Shown here: piece by piece, positions 1 to 6,705 of the stretch
Layout: every line of letters starts with the position of its first letter
Numbering within the stretch: position 1 is the stretch's first letter
Origin: Gammaproteobacteria bacterium
GTDB taxonomy: Bacteria > Pseudomonadota > Gammaproteobacteria > PS1 > Pseudothioglobaceae
NCBI GenBank assembly: GCA_028599035.1
Contig: JAQRMT010000039.1
Coordinates: forward strand, 1-11,888
Direction: 5' to 3'
Length of the DNA stretch: 11,888 nt
Position numbers and translations under genes: made by a program
Notes under the pieces: model-generated
Database searches by the model: none
Told to the model about the DNA's origin: nothing
The model's input: the letters and a program-made list of their open reading frames with translations, nothing else

Positions 1-1
1 A

Positions 2-775
2 ATTGATAGTGTTGCAAAGGAGCTTAGGTTATTGATAGAGATTGATTTAGGAGAGCAAGGAACATACAAAAAGCCTGAAGTTGCTTTTAAGGCTTGGCGT
101 AATGCTCTAGAGAAATTCGGGATATTTGTTTTTAAGGATGCTTTTAAAGACAAAGGATTTTCTGGATTTTGTTTGTATGATGAAGTTTTCCCTGTTATTT
201 ACATTAATAATAGTTTGCCACATTCTAGGCAAGTCTTTACTTTATTTCATGAGTTAGCGCACCTTTTATTTGGCATTGATGGGATTGAAATGCTATCCAA
301 CAATCAAGATTATCTTAATAAATTATCTGAAACCAATAAGAGAATAGAAGTATTCTGCAACGCTTTTTCTGGCAAGTTTTTGGTACCTGATACTGCATTT
401 GATCAGTATCTTGGTAACGAAGTAAATGATACTACCCTAGAGGATATTGCCAAACAATTTGCAGTCAGTCGTGAAGTTATTTTAAGAAAATTTTTAGACA
501 ATCAAAAAATAACAACTGATTTTTATACCAAAAAAGTTAGACAATGGCAAGATGAGTATGAATGTTATAAAAAGCAGAATAAAGATAAATCACCAGGCGG
601 CAATCCTAATTATACTAAAAGAGCGTATTTGGGTGAAAATTATATGGAATTAGCATTTTCTCAATATTACAATAACAATATATCTACCCAGCAGTTAGCT
701 GATTATTTAGATGTTAAGCCTTGGCGTATTCCAAAAATGGAGTCCTTGATTTTTGAAGATGGCGGTCGTTTATGA
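2..775 (+). CDS. ImmA/IrrE family (COG2856) zinc metallopeptidase, 5'-truncated by window edge
   Basis: The reading frame is open from base 2 with no stop upstream, so the true start lies outside the window. The visible part is 257 residues. Counting from base 2, HELAH (residues 83-87, bases 248-262) is the HExxH zinc motif. The segment IEVFCNAFSGKFLVP (residues 115-129) supplies the third ligand, Glu116, in the usual family position. A helical stretch with SREVILRKF follows, then a C-terminal block (YLGENYMELAFSQYY, QLADYLDV) found in the long COG2856 members, which usually begin with an XRE-type helix-turn-helix. That N-terminal domain would be off-window, so its presence is inferred. Known relatives cleave repressors or act as antitoxins. 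The stop overlaps the next gene's start (ATGA), indicating co-translation with the PIN-like gene. The DNA looks more AT-rich than the downstream operon. The family call is firm; the role is inferred. Confidence 0.88.
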   Translation: MDSVAKELRLLIEIDLGEQGTYKKPEVAFKAWRNALEKFGIFVFKDAFKDKGFSGFCLYDEVFPVIYINNSLPHSRQVFTLFHELAHLLFGIDGIEMLSNNQDYLNKLSETNKRIEVFCNAFSGKFLVPDTAFDQYLGNEVNDTTLEDIAKQFAVSREVILRKFLDNQKITTDFYTKKVRQWQDEYECYKKQNKDKSPGGNPNYTKRAYLGENYMELAFSQYYNNNISTQQLADYLDVKPWRIPKMESLIFEDGGRL

Positions 776-1236
776 CTTATGTTTTTGATTCTAATACGCT
801 AATTAAAATTTTTAATCATTATTATCGAAACCAATTTCCTTCTTTTTGGGAAAAATTTGACGAGTATGTGGCTAATGGAAAAATAATTTCTGTCAGGACG
901 GTTAAAACAGAATTAAAAGACGGCAATGATATGTTGGCTGGCTTTGTTATGGAAAACAATATTTTTGACATACCAACCGATGATGAGACTGATTTTATAG
1001 CTGAAATATTTAAAGTCGAACATTTTCAGGATTTAATTAACAAAAAGGCTAGACTGCAAGGAAAAGAAGTTGCAGACCCTTATTTAATTGCCAAGGCAAA
1101 AGTATTAAATATTTGCGTTGTAACCGAAGAAAAACTCAAGCCTAATGCCGCAAAAATTCCTAATGTGTGTCAAAAGTTTGATGTTTGTTGTATGAATTTA
1201 GAGAAATTTATGCAAGATGAGGACTGGTCCTTTTGA
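772..1236 (+). CDS. DUF4411 / PIN-like domain protein, probable RNase toxin partner
   Basis: This is a 154-residue protein of the size of a single PIN domain. Acidic residues sit where a PIN nuclease needs them: Asp6 in YVFDSNTLI, Glu47 in TELKD, Asp102 in ADPYLIAKA, and Glu119/Glu120 in VVTEE after a hydrophobic strand. The ending KIPNVCQKF..CCMNL matches my memory of DUF4411 proteins, which have a conserved 'IPdvC..f.v.c.nl' tail. PIN domains are metal-dependent ribonucleases and are common VapC-type toxins. The ATG overlaps the stop of the metallopeptidase gene (ATGA, 772-775). I see no strong ribosome-binding site, so translational coupling is likely. DUF4411 genes are often found next to XRE/ImmA genes, which supports a toxin-antitoxin unit. 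Activity is not demonstrated by sequence alone. The fourth acidic position is Glu rather than the more usual Asp. Confidence 0.82.
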   Translation: MTYVFDSNTLIKIFNHYYRNQFPSFWEKFDEYVANGKIISVRTVKTELKDGNDMLAGFVMENNIFDIPTDDETDFIAEIFKVEHFQDLINKKARLQGKEVADPYLIAKAKVLNICVVTEEKLKPNAAKIPNVCQKFDVCCMNLEKFMQDEDWSF

Positions 1237-1277
1237 TAACAAAGAACATTAAACAAAAAGAACAATCAACTTTATCA

Positions 1278-1306
1278 GTTAAACACAAGACTATTCAGGG
1301 TAAAAT
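1278..1306 (+). promoter_or_regulatory. Candidate sigma70 promoter for the gltA-ubiEJB unit
   Basis: The 96-base gap between the PIN-like gene and citrate synthase is very AT-rich. TAAAAT at 1301-1306 is a plausible -10, preceded by CAGGG. The best-spaced -35 (GTTAAA, 1278-1283, 17-base spacer) matches TTGACA at only three positions. The same GGGTAAAAT string occurs before rplY. I see no convincing terminator for the upstream module in this gap. Confidence 0.35.
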
Positions 1307-1332
1307 TTTTAGTTTTGTAATTGTGATTAATT

Positions 1333-2469
1333 ATGATTGAATATATTCCAGGTTTGGCAGGTGTTCCGGCAACAGAATCCTCTATTTCTTCGATTGATGG
1401 CGAGAGTGGCATTTTGGCGTATCGCGGTTATTCGATTGAGGATTTGGTGAAATATGGCTCGTTTGAAGAGGTGGCAATGTTGCTTAGAGACGGGGAATTG
1501 CCAAGCGTTAATGAGCTGGAAAATTTTCAGCGGGTATTGCATCAGCGCTATGAGGTCAAACGAGATATTCGCCAGATGATGTGGGCGTTGCCTGCTAATG
1601 GGCATCCGATGGATGTGTTGCAAACGGCAATCGCCTCCATGGCGACTTTTTATCCTGATGCGGGTGCTGAGGATCCGAATTCAACTTATACACAAAGCGC
1701 ACTGACTAAAATTATTGCCAATATGAGCACGCTGGTGGCGATGTGGGCGCGTATTTCCACGGGATATGACCCCGTTCCGCCGAGTAAGGAAATGTCGTAT
1801 GCGCAGAATTTTTTATATATGTCATTTGGTAAAGACCCAGATGAAGATATTGTGAAATTGTTTGATGCTTGTCTGATTTTGCACGCTGAACACACCATTA
1901 ATGCCAGCACTTTTTCGGCAATGGTGACTGCTTCTACTTTGGCAAATCCATTCGCCTCGGTGTCGGCGGCGGTAGGCACTTTGGCAGGTTCGTTGCATGG
2001 CGGTGCGAATGAAGATGTGTTGAATATGTTAGATGAAATCGGCGATGCTAAAAATGTTCGTGTTTATATTGAAAATCGCTTGCAAAACAAACAAGTGATT
2101 TGGGGGATGGGGCATAGAGAATATAGCGTTAAAGACCCTCGTGCGACGATTTTACAAAGTATGATTGAGGTGTATATTAAAAAATCCAATATTGTGCTTT
2201 CTAGGCGTTTTGAAACGGCGTTAGAAGTGGAGCGTGTTTGTGCAGAGTTGCTTGGTGCAAAAGGTGTTTATCCAAATGTAGATTTTTATTCAGGCATTTT
2301 GTATGCTGAAATTTTCAAAATTCCAAAAAAACACTTTACCCCAATTTTTGCTATGGCTCGTTCAAGCGGCTGGGTGGCGCATTGGCATGAGCAGGTTCGA
2401 CATAATCGTATTTTCCGACCAACGCAAATTTATACAGGCTCAGATTTCCGAGATTATCCCAAAAAATAA
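1333..2469 (+). CDS. gltA: Citrate synthase, short (type I-like) form
   Basis: The enzyme condenses oxaloacetate with acetyl-CoA to citrate in the cytoplasm. The protein has 378 residues, shorter than the roughly 430-residue type II GltA usual in Gammaproteobacteria, and lacks the extra N-terminal domain. The catalytic set is present: His222 in SLHGGANE, His261 in GMGHREY and Asp317 in NVDFYSG. His187 lies in HAEHTINAST, and Arg/Pro follow in DPRA (268-271). An in-frame stop at 1324-1326 leaves ATG 1333 as the only good start, although no clear Shine-Dalgarno precedes it. The stop overlaps ubiE's start (TAATG). Methylcitrate synthase (PrpC) is of similar size and cannot be excluded by motifs. 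No prp genes are nearby, so citrate synthase is preferred. In an autotroph it would mainly feed 2-oxoglutarate synthesis (inference). Confidence 0.9.
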   Translation: MIEYIPGLAGVPATESSISSIDGESGILAYRGYSIEDLVKYGSFEEVAMLLRDGELPSVNELENFQRVLHQRYEVKRDIRQMMWALPANGHPMDVLQTAIASMATFYPDAGAEDPNSTYTQSALTKIIANMSTLVAMWARISTGYDPVPPSKEMSYAQNFLYMSFGKDPDEDIVKLFDACLILHAEHTINASTFSAMVTASTLANPFASVSAAVGTLAGSLHGGANEDVLNMLDEIGDAKNVRVYIENRLQNKQVIWGMGHREYSVKDPRATILQSMIEVYIKKSNIVLSRRFETALEVERVCAELLGAKGVYPNVDFYSGILYAEIFKIPKKHFTPIFAMARSSGWVAHWHEQVRHNRIFRPTQIYTGSDFRDYPKK

Positions 2470-3212
2470 TGACACAAGAAACCACACATTTTGGCTTTAA
2501 AGAGGTCGCTACACAAGACAAACAAGGCATGGTGCGTGGTGTATTTGATTCGGTTGCCAATAAATATGACTTGATGAATGATGTGTTATCGTTTGGTGCA
2601 CATCGATTGTGGAAGCATTACACCATTGCTACTTCGAATGTTAAAGCGGGCGATAAAGTGCTGGATATTGCTGGCGGCACAGGGGATTTGGCGCGCGCTT
2701 TTGCGATGAAAGTGGGCGACAGTGGGCAAGTGGTGCTTTCTGATATTAATGCTGCTATGCTGAATGAGGGGCGTAAGAACTTAATCAATAAGGGCGTTTC
2801 AGGTGTGGAGTTTGTGCAGCTTAGCGGCGAACAAATACCTTTTGCAGACAACTCGTTTGATTGCGTATCGATTGCTTTTGGTTTGCGTAATGTTACCGAC
2901 AAAGACCAGTGTATTCGGGAGATGTATCGTGTTTTAAAGCCTGGGGGTTGTTTGTTAATCTTAGAATTTTCCAAAACAGACATTGCACTATTGGAAAAAT
3001 TCTACGAGTTTTATTCATTTAATATAATGCCACAACTTGGAAAAATTATTGCCGATGATGAAGATTCATATCAATATTTAGCCGAATCTATTCGTAAACA
3101 TCCTAATCAAGAAACCCTTAAACAAATGGTGCTGGATGCGGGATTTGGTTTGTGTGAATATCACAATCTATCAGGCGGTATTGTGGCGTTGCACAAGGGC
3201 ATTAAAATTTAG
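2469..3212 (+). CDS. ubiE: Demethylubiquinone/demethylmenaquinone C-methyltransferase UbiE
   Basis: A class I SAM-dependent methyltransferase that C-methylates the benzoquinol ring in ubiquinone biosynthesis (and demethylmenaquinol in organisms that make menaquinone). At 247 residues it is close to the E. coli protein. Visible signatures are VFDSVANKYDLMNDVLSFG (25-43), SAM motif I VLDIAGGTGDLA (64-75), the acidic strand end SDIN (91-94), FGLRNVTDK (137-145), LKPGG..LILEFSKT (156-170), YQYLAESIR (201-209) and the C-terminal GGIVALHKG. The start ATG shares one base with the citrate synthase stop (TAATG), so translation is probably coupled. ubiJ follows after 10 bases and ubiB after that, the conserved gammaproteobacterial order. 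Confidence 0.96.
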   Translation: MTQETTHFGFKEVATQDKQGMVRGVFDSVANKYDLMNDVLSFGAHRLWKHYTIATSNVKAGDKVLDIAGGTGDLARAFAMKVGDSGQVVLSDINAAMLNEGRKNLINKGVSGVEFVQLSGEQIPFADNSFDCVSIAFGLRNVTDKDQCIREMYRVLKPGGCLLILEFSKTDIALLEKFYEFYSFNIMPQLGKIIADDEDSYQYLAESIRKHPNQETLKQMVLDAGFGLCEYHNLSGGIVALHKGIKI

Positions 3213-3222
3213 AGGTTATTTT

Positions 3223-3699
3223 ATGCAAGCCGTAATTTTAGAACGCGCGTTAAATTATTTGCTAGAAACGCATCAAATTGATGTTAGTTTATTAGACGGA
3301 AAAGTCGTGCATTTTTCCTTGCAAGATTTGCCGATAGAGGTGGGTTTTGTTTGCACCAATACCCGTATTTTTGTCACCACCGACACCAGCACGATTGCCG
3401 ATGTTAATATCAAATTGAAAGCCAGCGTATTTTTGGCATTATTGCAAGGCGAAGATTTAACAAAACTACTTAGAGAAGACAAAATCATCATTCACGGTGA
3501 TGTTAAAACAGCACAATTATTGGTCGATTTATTACAACAAGTTGACATTGATTTTGAAGAGGAATTGTCTAAATACACCGGCGATATTGTCGCTCATCAA
3601 GTGGGTAAATTAGCGAAAAAATTCAAATCATCAGATAATCCCTTGACCTCTATTAAAGATAAAATAACCACCCTGCTTATCCGTCCAAAGGTGCAATAA
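3223..3699 (+). CDS. ubiJ: Ubiquinone biosynthesis accessory factor UbiJ (SCP2 domain)
   Basis: This is a 158-residue protein whose first two thirds look like a sterol-carrier-protein-2 fold. UbiJ helps hold and present hydrophobic ubiquinone intermediates within the soluble Ubi complex, together with UbiK. Identification rests on position between ubiE and ubiB and on the segment GDVKTAQLLVDLLQQVDID followed by EEELSKYTGDIVAHQVGKL (residues 92-130), which resembles the conserved UbiJ stretch ending in a GDi.AH motif. The start chosen is ATG 3223, ten bases after ubiE and preceded by AGAGG (3211-3215) at 7-base spacing. The frame is open further upstream inside ubiE, but starting there would add residues unlike the family. 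It is shorter than the roughly 200-residue E. coli protein, with the difference in the C-terminal tail. The stop overlaps ubiB's start (TAATG). Confidence 0.88.
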   Translation: MQAVILERALNYLLETHQIDVSLLDGKVVHFSLQDLPIEVGFVCTNTRIFVTTDTSTIADVNIKLKASVFLALLQGEDLTKLLREDKIIIHGDVKTAQLLVDLLQQVDIDFEEELSKYTGDIVAHQVGKLAKKFKSSDNPLTSIKDKITTLLIRPKVQ

Positions 3700-5303
3700 T
3701 GCGTAATTTAGTTCGATTTATGAGTATTTCACGCATTTTAATGCGTTATCGAATAGATGCTTTGGTGCTTTCGGCCTCTTTTTTAAGTCGTTTTAAGCCA
3801 CTTTTGTATCTTACGCCGTGGCATTATATTCCTGCAAAAAAACTCACCAGAGGTGAGCGCATTCGTCTGGCGCTTGAAGAGCTTGGTCCAATTTTTATTA
3901 AGTTTGGACAAACTCTGTCCACACGCCGGGATTTATTGCCCGCCGATATTGGCGACGAATTGACTAAACTGCAAGACGCTTGCCCTGCCTTTGATAGCGC
4001 ACAAGCTAAACAAATGATTGAACAATCGCTCGGCGATAGCACCGATAAATTGTTCAAAAAATTTGATATTGAGCCACTCGCCAGTGCCTCTATTGCACAA
4101 GTGCACACTGCAATTACTCATCAGGGCGATGAGGTTGTGGTTAAGGTGGTGCGACCTGATGTGGGCAAAGTCATTAAGCGAGATATTGCGCTGATGTATG
4201 CCTTGGCAAAGTTTATTAGTAAGCATCCGATTAGTAAAAAAATACGACCTGTTGAGATTGTTGCTGAGTTCGAGAGTATTATCTTGATGGAGCTTAATAT
4301 GCTCACTGAGGCAAAAAACGCCACCCAATTACGAGAAAATTTCCAAGGGTCTGATTTGCTTTATGTACCTAAAGTGCATTGGGATTTGTGTAGTGAAGAT
4401 GTGCTAACTACCGAACGAATTTACGGCACGCCAGTAGGTGATATTGATAAATTAAAAGCAGATGGCGTTGATTTGAGAAAATTGGCAGAAGATGGGGTGA
4501 TTATTTTCTTCACTCAAGTGTTTAAGCATAATTTTTTCCATGCTGATATGCATCCAGGCAATATTTTTGTTGGTGCAGATAGTAATTATATTGGTGTTGA
4601 TTTTGGTATTATGGGTGTGTTGAATGAGGCGGATAAGGATTTTTTAGCTGATATTTTCTTAGCATTTTTTAACCAAGATTATCACGGTGTGGCAAGTGCT
4701 TATGTCGAATCAGGTTGGGCGAGTGCCAGTACCGATGTGCGTGCTTTTGAACGGGCAATTGGTAGGATTTGTGAGCCGATGTTTGAAAAGTCCTTGGATG
4801 AAATATCCTTCGGACAGGTGTTAATGGACTTAATGGCTGAGGCGAAAAATTTTGACATTACTGTGCAGCCACAATTACTATTACTAGACAAAACTTTATT
4901 AAATATTGAGGGATTGGGAAGGCAGCTTTACCCACAACTTGATTTATGGGCGACTGCCAAGCCGTTTTTAGAAGACTTAATGAAGGAAAAATACAGTATG
5001 AAAAATACCCTTAAAAAACTGAAAGAAAAGGCACCAGGGCTTTTAAAAGAGATACCTGAATTGCCAGAGTTGATATTGAATGCATTCAAACAAATGGAGC
5101 AGATGAAAAATATCGGCAGCCTTTATAGCAAGCAAACCGATGCGATTGTTAATCAATTAAAAGACAATGCCAGCAAGCAGACTTCGGCTATTTTCTCAGG
5201 TGCTTTGCTTATTCTCTCAGGTGTTTTGGCAGTTAATAATTTATTTATTGCCAGTGGTATTGGGGCTGCAATTGCCTTGGTGTTTTGGCTCAAGTCCAGA
5301 TAA
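3699..5303 (+). CDS. ubiB: UbiB, ABC1/ADCK-type atypical kinase/ATPase for ubiquinone biosynthesis
   Basis: A membrane-anchored protein-kinase-like ATPase required for ubiquinone synthesis. It is thought to help extract quinone intermediates from the membrane for the Ubi complex. The length of 534 residues is near the E. coli protein. Domain order: the KxGQ motif (KFGQ, 68-71) in an N-terminal extension; the Ala-rich nucleotide loop, here ASASIAQVH (128-136); VVVKVVRP with Lys149; the catalytic-loop equivalent HADMHPGN (281-288); VDFG (300-303) as the metal-binding DFG; then a C-terminal pair of hydrophobic helices (about 496-531) separated by NNLF, forming the usual membrane hairpin. The loop reads ASAS where many members have AAAS. 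The start ATG overlaps the ubiJ stop, with AAAGG at 3687-3691 as Shine-Dalgarno. It is the last gene of the gltA-ubiEJB unit. Confidence 0.96.
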   Translation: MRNLVRFMSISRILMRYRIDALVLSASFLSRFKPLLYLTPWHYIPAKKLTRGERIRLALEELGPIFIKFGQTLSTRRDLLPADIGDELTKLQDACPAFDSAQAKQMIEQSLGDSTDKLFKKFDIEPLASASIAQVHTAITHQGDEVVVKVVRPDVGKVIKRDIALMYALAKFISKHPISKKIRPVEIVAEFESIILMELNMLTEAKNATQLRENFQGSDLLYVPKVHWDLCSEDVLTTERIYGTPVGDIDKLKADGVDLRKLAEDGVIIFFTQVFKHNFFHADMHPGNIFVGADSNYIGVDFGIMGVLNEADKDFLADIFLAFFNQDYHGVASAYVESGWASASTDVRAFERAIGRICEPMFEKSLDEISFGQVLMDLMAEAKNFDITVQPQLLLLDKTLLNIEGLGRQLYPQLDLWATAKPFLEDLMKEKYSMKNTLKKLKEKAPGLLKEIPELPELILNAFKQMEQMKNIGSLYSKQTDAIVNQLKDNASKQTSAIFSGALLILSGVLAVNNLFIASGIGAAIALVFWLKSR

Positions 5304-5325
5304 TTCCTATTTTGGTTTAATTTTC

Positions 5326-5334
5326 GGGTAAAAT
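5326..5334 (+). promoter_or_regulatory. Candidate -10 region for the rplY transcript (GGGTAAAAT)
   Basis: In the gap after ubiB, TAAAAT (5329-5334) follows CGGG, giving a -10 with GC-rich upstream edge like the one before citrate synthase. No good -35 is present at normal spacing; the best 16-19-base options match TTGACA poorly. Initiation near 5341 would give a leader of roughly 80 bases containing both hairpins. Moderate to low confidence. Confidence 0.35.
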
Positions 5335-5343
5335 AACTCGCTT

Positions 5344-5368
5344 GATGTGTTTGGTCGCAAAACATATC
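5344..5368 (+). promoter_or_regulatory. Leader hairpin 1 upstream of rplY
   Basis: GATGTGTTT (5344-5352) pairs with AAACATATC (5360-5368) in nine pairs including one G-U, leaving a seven-base loop GGTCGCA. It lies immediately before the terminator-like hairpin. Its left arm (GATGT) is also complementary to the left arm of that second hairpin (ACATC, 5377-5381), so the two structures could compete. This is seen by hand pairing; no folding energy was calculated. Confidence 0.5.
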
Positions 5369-5376
5369 GCTTAACG

Positions 5377-5400
5377 ACATCCATCAAAGGATGTTTTTTT
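5377..5400 (+). terminator. Terminator-like hairpin between ubiB and rplY
   Basis: ACATCC (5377-5382) pairs with GGATGT (5389-5394) around a six-base loop ATCAAA, followed by TTTTTT (5395-5400), an A and another T-run. The stem is only six pairs, so efficiency may be modest. It could end the gltA-ubiEJB transcript, or, if the promoter candidate near 5329 is used, act as an attenuator in the rplY leader. Confidence 0.6.
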
Positions 5401-5419
5401 ATTTTTTGGAGAAAACAAA

Positions 5420-6100
5420 ATGAGTATTACAATTAACGCCACAGTGCGCAAAGACCAGGGCAAAGGTGCGAGCCGCCGCCTGCGTCATCAAGAACAAGTT
5501 CCTGCCATCGTTTACGGTGCAGGCAAAGAACCTAGCACAATTATGCTAAATGTTCACGAGATAACCCATCTTTTAGAAAATGAAGAGACTTATACCTCGG
5601 TATTAGATTTGACAATTGATAAAAAAACACAACCAGTCATTATTAAAGACCTACAACGACATCCTGCTAAGAATATTGTTACTCATATGGATTTTCTGCG
5701 TGTGGATATGAACAAGGAAATTGTTACCAATATCCCATTACATTTCATTGGCGAGGAAGATAACGAAGCAATGCGTCTTGGTGCAATTCTTAACCAGTTC
5801 GTTACTGCGATTGAAGTTTCTTGCTTACCAGCAAATTTACCGAATTCTATTGAAGTTGATATTAGCAACCTTGAAATGGGCGAGCATATCAGCCTAACAG
5901 GCATAACAATGCCAGAAGGTGTTACCATTTTGGCATTGACACATGGTGATATTGAAACACACGATCAGAGCGTTGTTGCTGTTCAAGAGCCGAAGTTAAT
6001 GGCTGAAGAAGTGATTGTTGAGACTGAAAGTGCAGAAGGCGAAGCAGGCGAAGAAGGTGCTGATGATAAGACTGAAGGTGCTGCAGACACAGACTCTTAA
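5420..6100 (+). CDS. rplY: 50S ribosomal protein L25, long TL5/Ctc form
   Basis: L25 binds 5S rRNA in the central protuberance of the large ribosomal subunit. The protein has 226 residues, so it is the long form with two domains, unlike the 94-residue E. coli L25. The N-terminal 5S-binding domain covers about residues 1-92, with the recognisable VRKDQGKGASRRLR, VPAIVYGAG and DFLRVD. A C-terminal TL5-type beta domain covers about 97-190 (VNxIP-like IVTNIPLHFIGE, SIEVDISNLEMGEHI). A strongly acidic Glu/Asp/Ala/Gly tail (about 196-226) follows, common in long-form L25. ATG 5420 is preceded by GGAG (5408-5411) at 8-base spacing. It heads the run rplY-pth-ychF-gpmI-rpe. In E. coli, L25 represses its own mRNA through the leader; the structured leader here may serve a similar purpose (inference). 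Confidence 0.95.
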   Translation: MSITINATVRKDQGKGASRRLRHQEQVPAIVYGAGKEPSTIMLNVHEITHLLENEETYTSVLDLTIDKKTQPVIIKDLQRHPAKNIVTHMDFLRVDMNKEIVTNIPLHFIGEEDNEAMRLGAILNQFVTAIEVSCLPANLPNSIEVDISNLEMGEHISLTGITMPEGVTILALTHGDIETHDQSVVAVQEPKLMAEEVIVETESAEGEAGEEGADDKTEGAADTDS

Positions 6101-6113
6101 ACCGTGATTTATT

Positions 6114-6689
6114 GTGGCGATTAAACTGATTGTTGGCTTGGGAAATCCAGGCAAGGACTATCAAGCGCATCGTCATAATGTGGGTTTTTGGTTTTGCAAT
6201 GCGCTCGCACGCTTGTATACAGGCACTTTTAAAAAAGAATCCAAGTTTTTTGGCGAAGTGGCTCAAGTCAATATCGCAGGAGTAAATGTCTGGTTATTAA
6301 AGCCGAATACTTATATGAATGGTTCTGGAAAATCTATCCAAAGCATTGCCAAGTTCTATCAAATTGATGCGAATGAGATTTTGATCGCACATGATGAGTT
6401 GGATATTGACCCAGGGACAGCACGCATTAAGTTTAGTGGCGGACATGGTGGACATAATGGACTTCGTGATACGATTAAGGCATTGAGTGGTAATGATTTT
6501 TATCGACTTAGAGTTGGTATTGGTCATCCGGGTGATAAATCTCAGGTAGCAGATTTTGTCTTGCATACGCCTAATAAATCAGAAATTGAGGCGATTCAAA
6601 ACACCTTAACTGACTCGTTGAATGTAATTGAACAAGTAATCAAGGGCGATGTTGAATCTGCCATGAAAACACTACATACAACACGATAA
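6114..6689 (+). CDS. pth: Peptidyl-tRNA hydrolase
   Basis: Pth cleaves the ester bond of peptidyl-tRNAs that drop off stalled ribosomes and so recycles tRNA in the cytoplasm. The protein has 191 residues, a normal bacterial Pth1 length. Active-site residues line up with E. coli numbering plus one: Asn11 in GLGNPG, His21 in RHNVGF, Asn69 in NTYMNG, Asp94 in HDELD, and Asn115 in GGHGGHNGL. The start is GTG 6114. An in-frame TGA at 6105-6107 rules out anything much longer, and the next residues AIKLIVGLGNPG match the family N-terminus. No clear Shine-Dalgarno is visible; the start lies 13 bases after the rplY stop, so re-initiation or coupling is plausible. The order rplY-pth-ychF is conserved in many Gammaproteobacteria. 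Confidence 0.96.
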   Translation: MAIKLIVGLGNPGKDYQAHRHNVGFWFCNALARLYTGTFKKESKFFGEVAQVNIAGVNVWLLKPNTYMNGSGKSIQSIAKFYQIDANEILIAHDELDIDPGTARIKFSGGHGGHNGLRDTIKALSGNDFYRLRVGIGHPGDKSQVADFVLHTPNKSEIEAIQNTLTDSLNVIEQVIKGDVESAMKTLHTTR

Positions 6690-6705
6690 ATATAGGAACA
6701 AAAAA

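Noticed and set aside
32..775. TTG at base 32 as the start of the metallopeptidase gene
   Set aside because: The frame is open upstream to the window edge and the residues before it (SVAKELRLLI) run smoothly into the family pattern; no ribosome-binding site fits. The gene is better read as truncated by the window.
1249..1284. Two near copies of TTAAACA in the gap before citrate synthase as an operator
   Set aside because: They are short, in very AT-rich DNA, not symmetric, and expected by chance at this composition.
3136..3222. Longer start for ubiJ inside the end of ubiE
   Set aside because: It would add 29 residues unlike UbiJ and has no Shine-Dalgarno, whereas ATG 3223 has AGAGG at good spacing and a family-like N-terminus.
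5922..6266. Open frame of about 114 codons on the minus strand across the rplY-pth junction, with Leu/Gln-rich repeats
   Set aside because: It lies opposite two well-supported genes; the repeat-like peptide is simply the antisense of the Glu/Ala/Gly-rich L25 tail.
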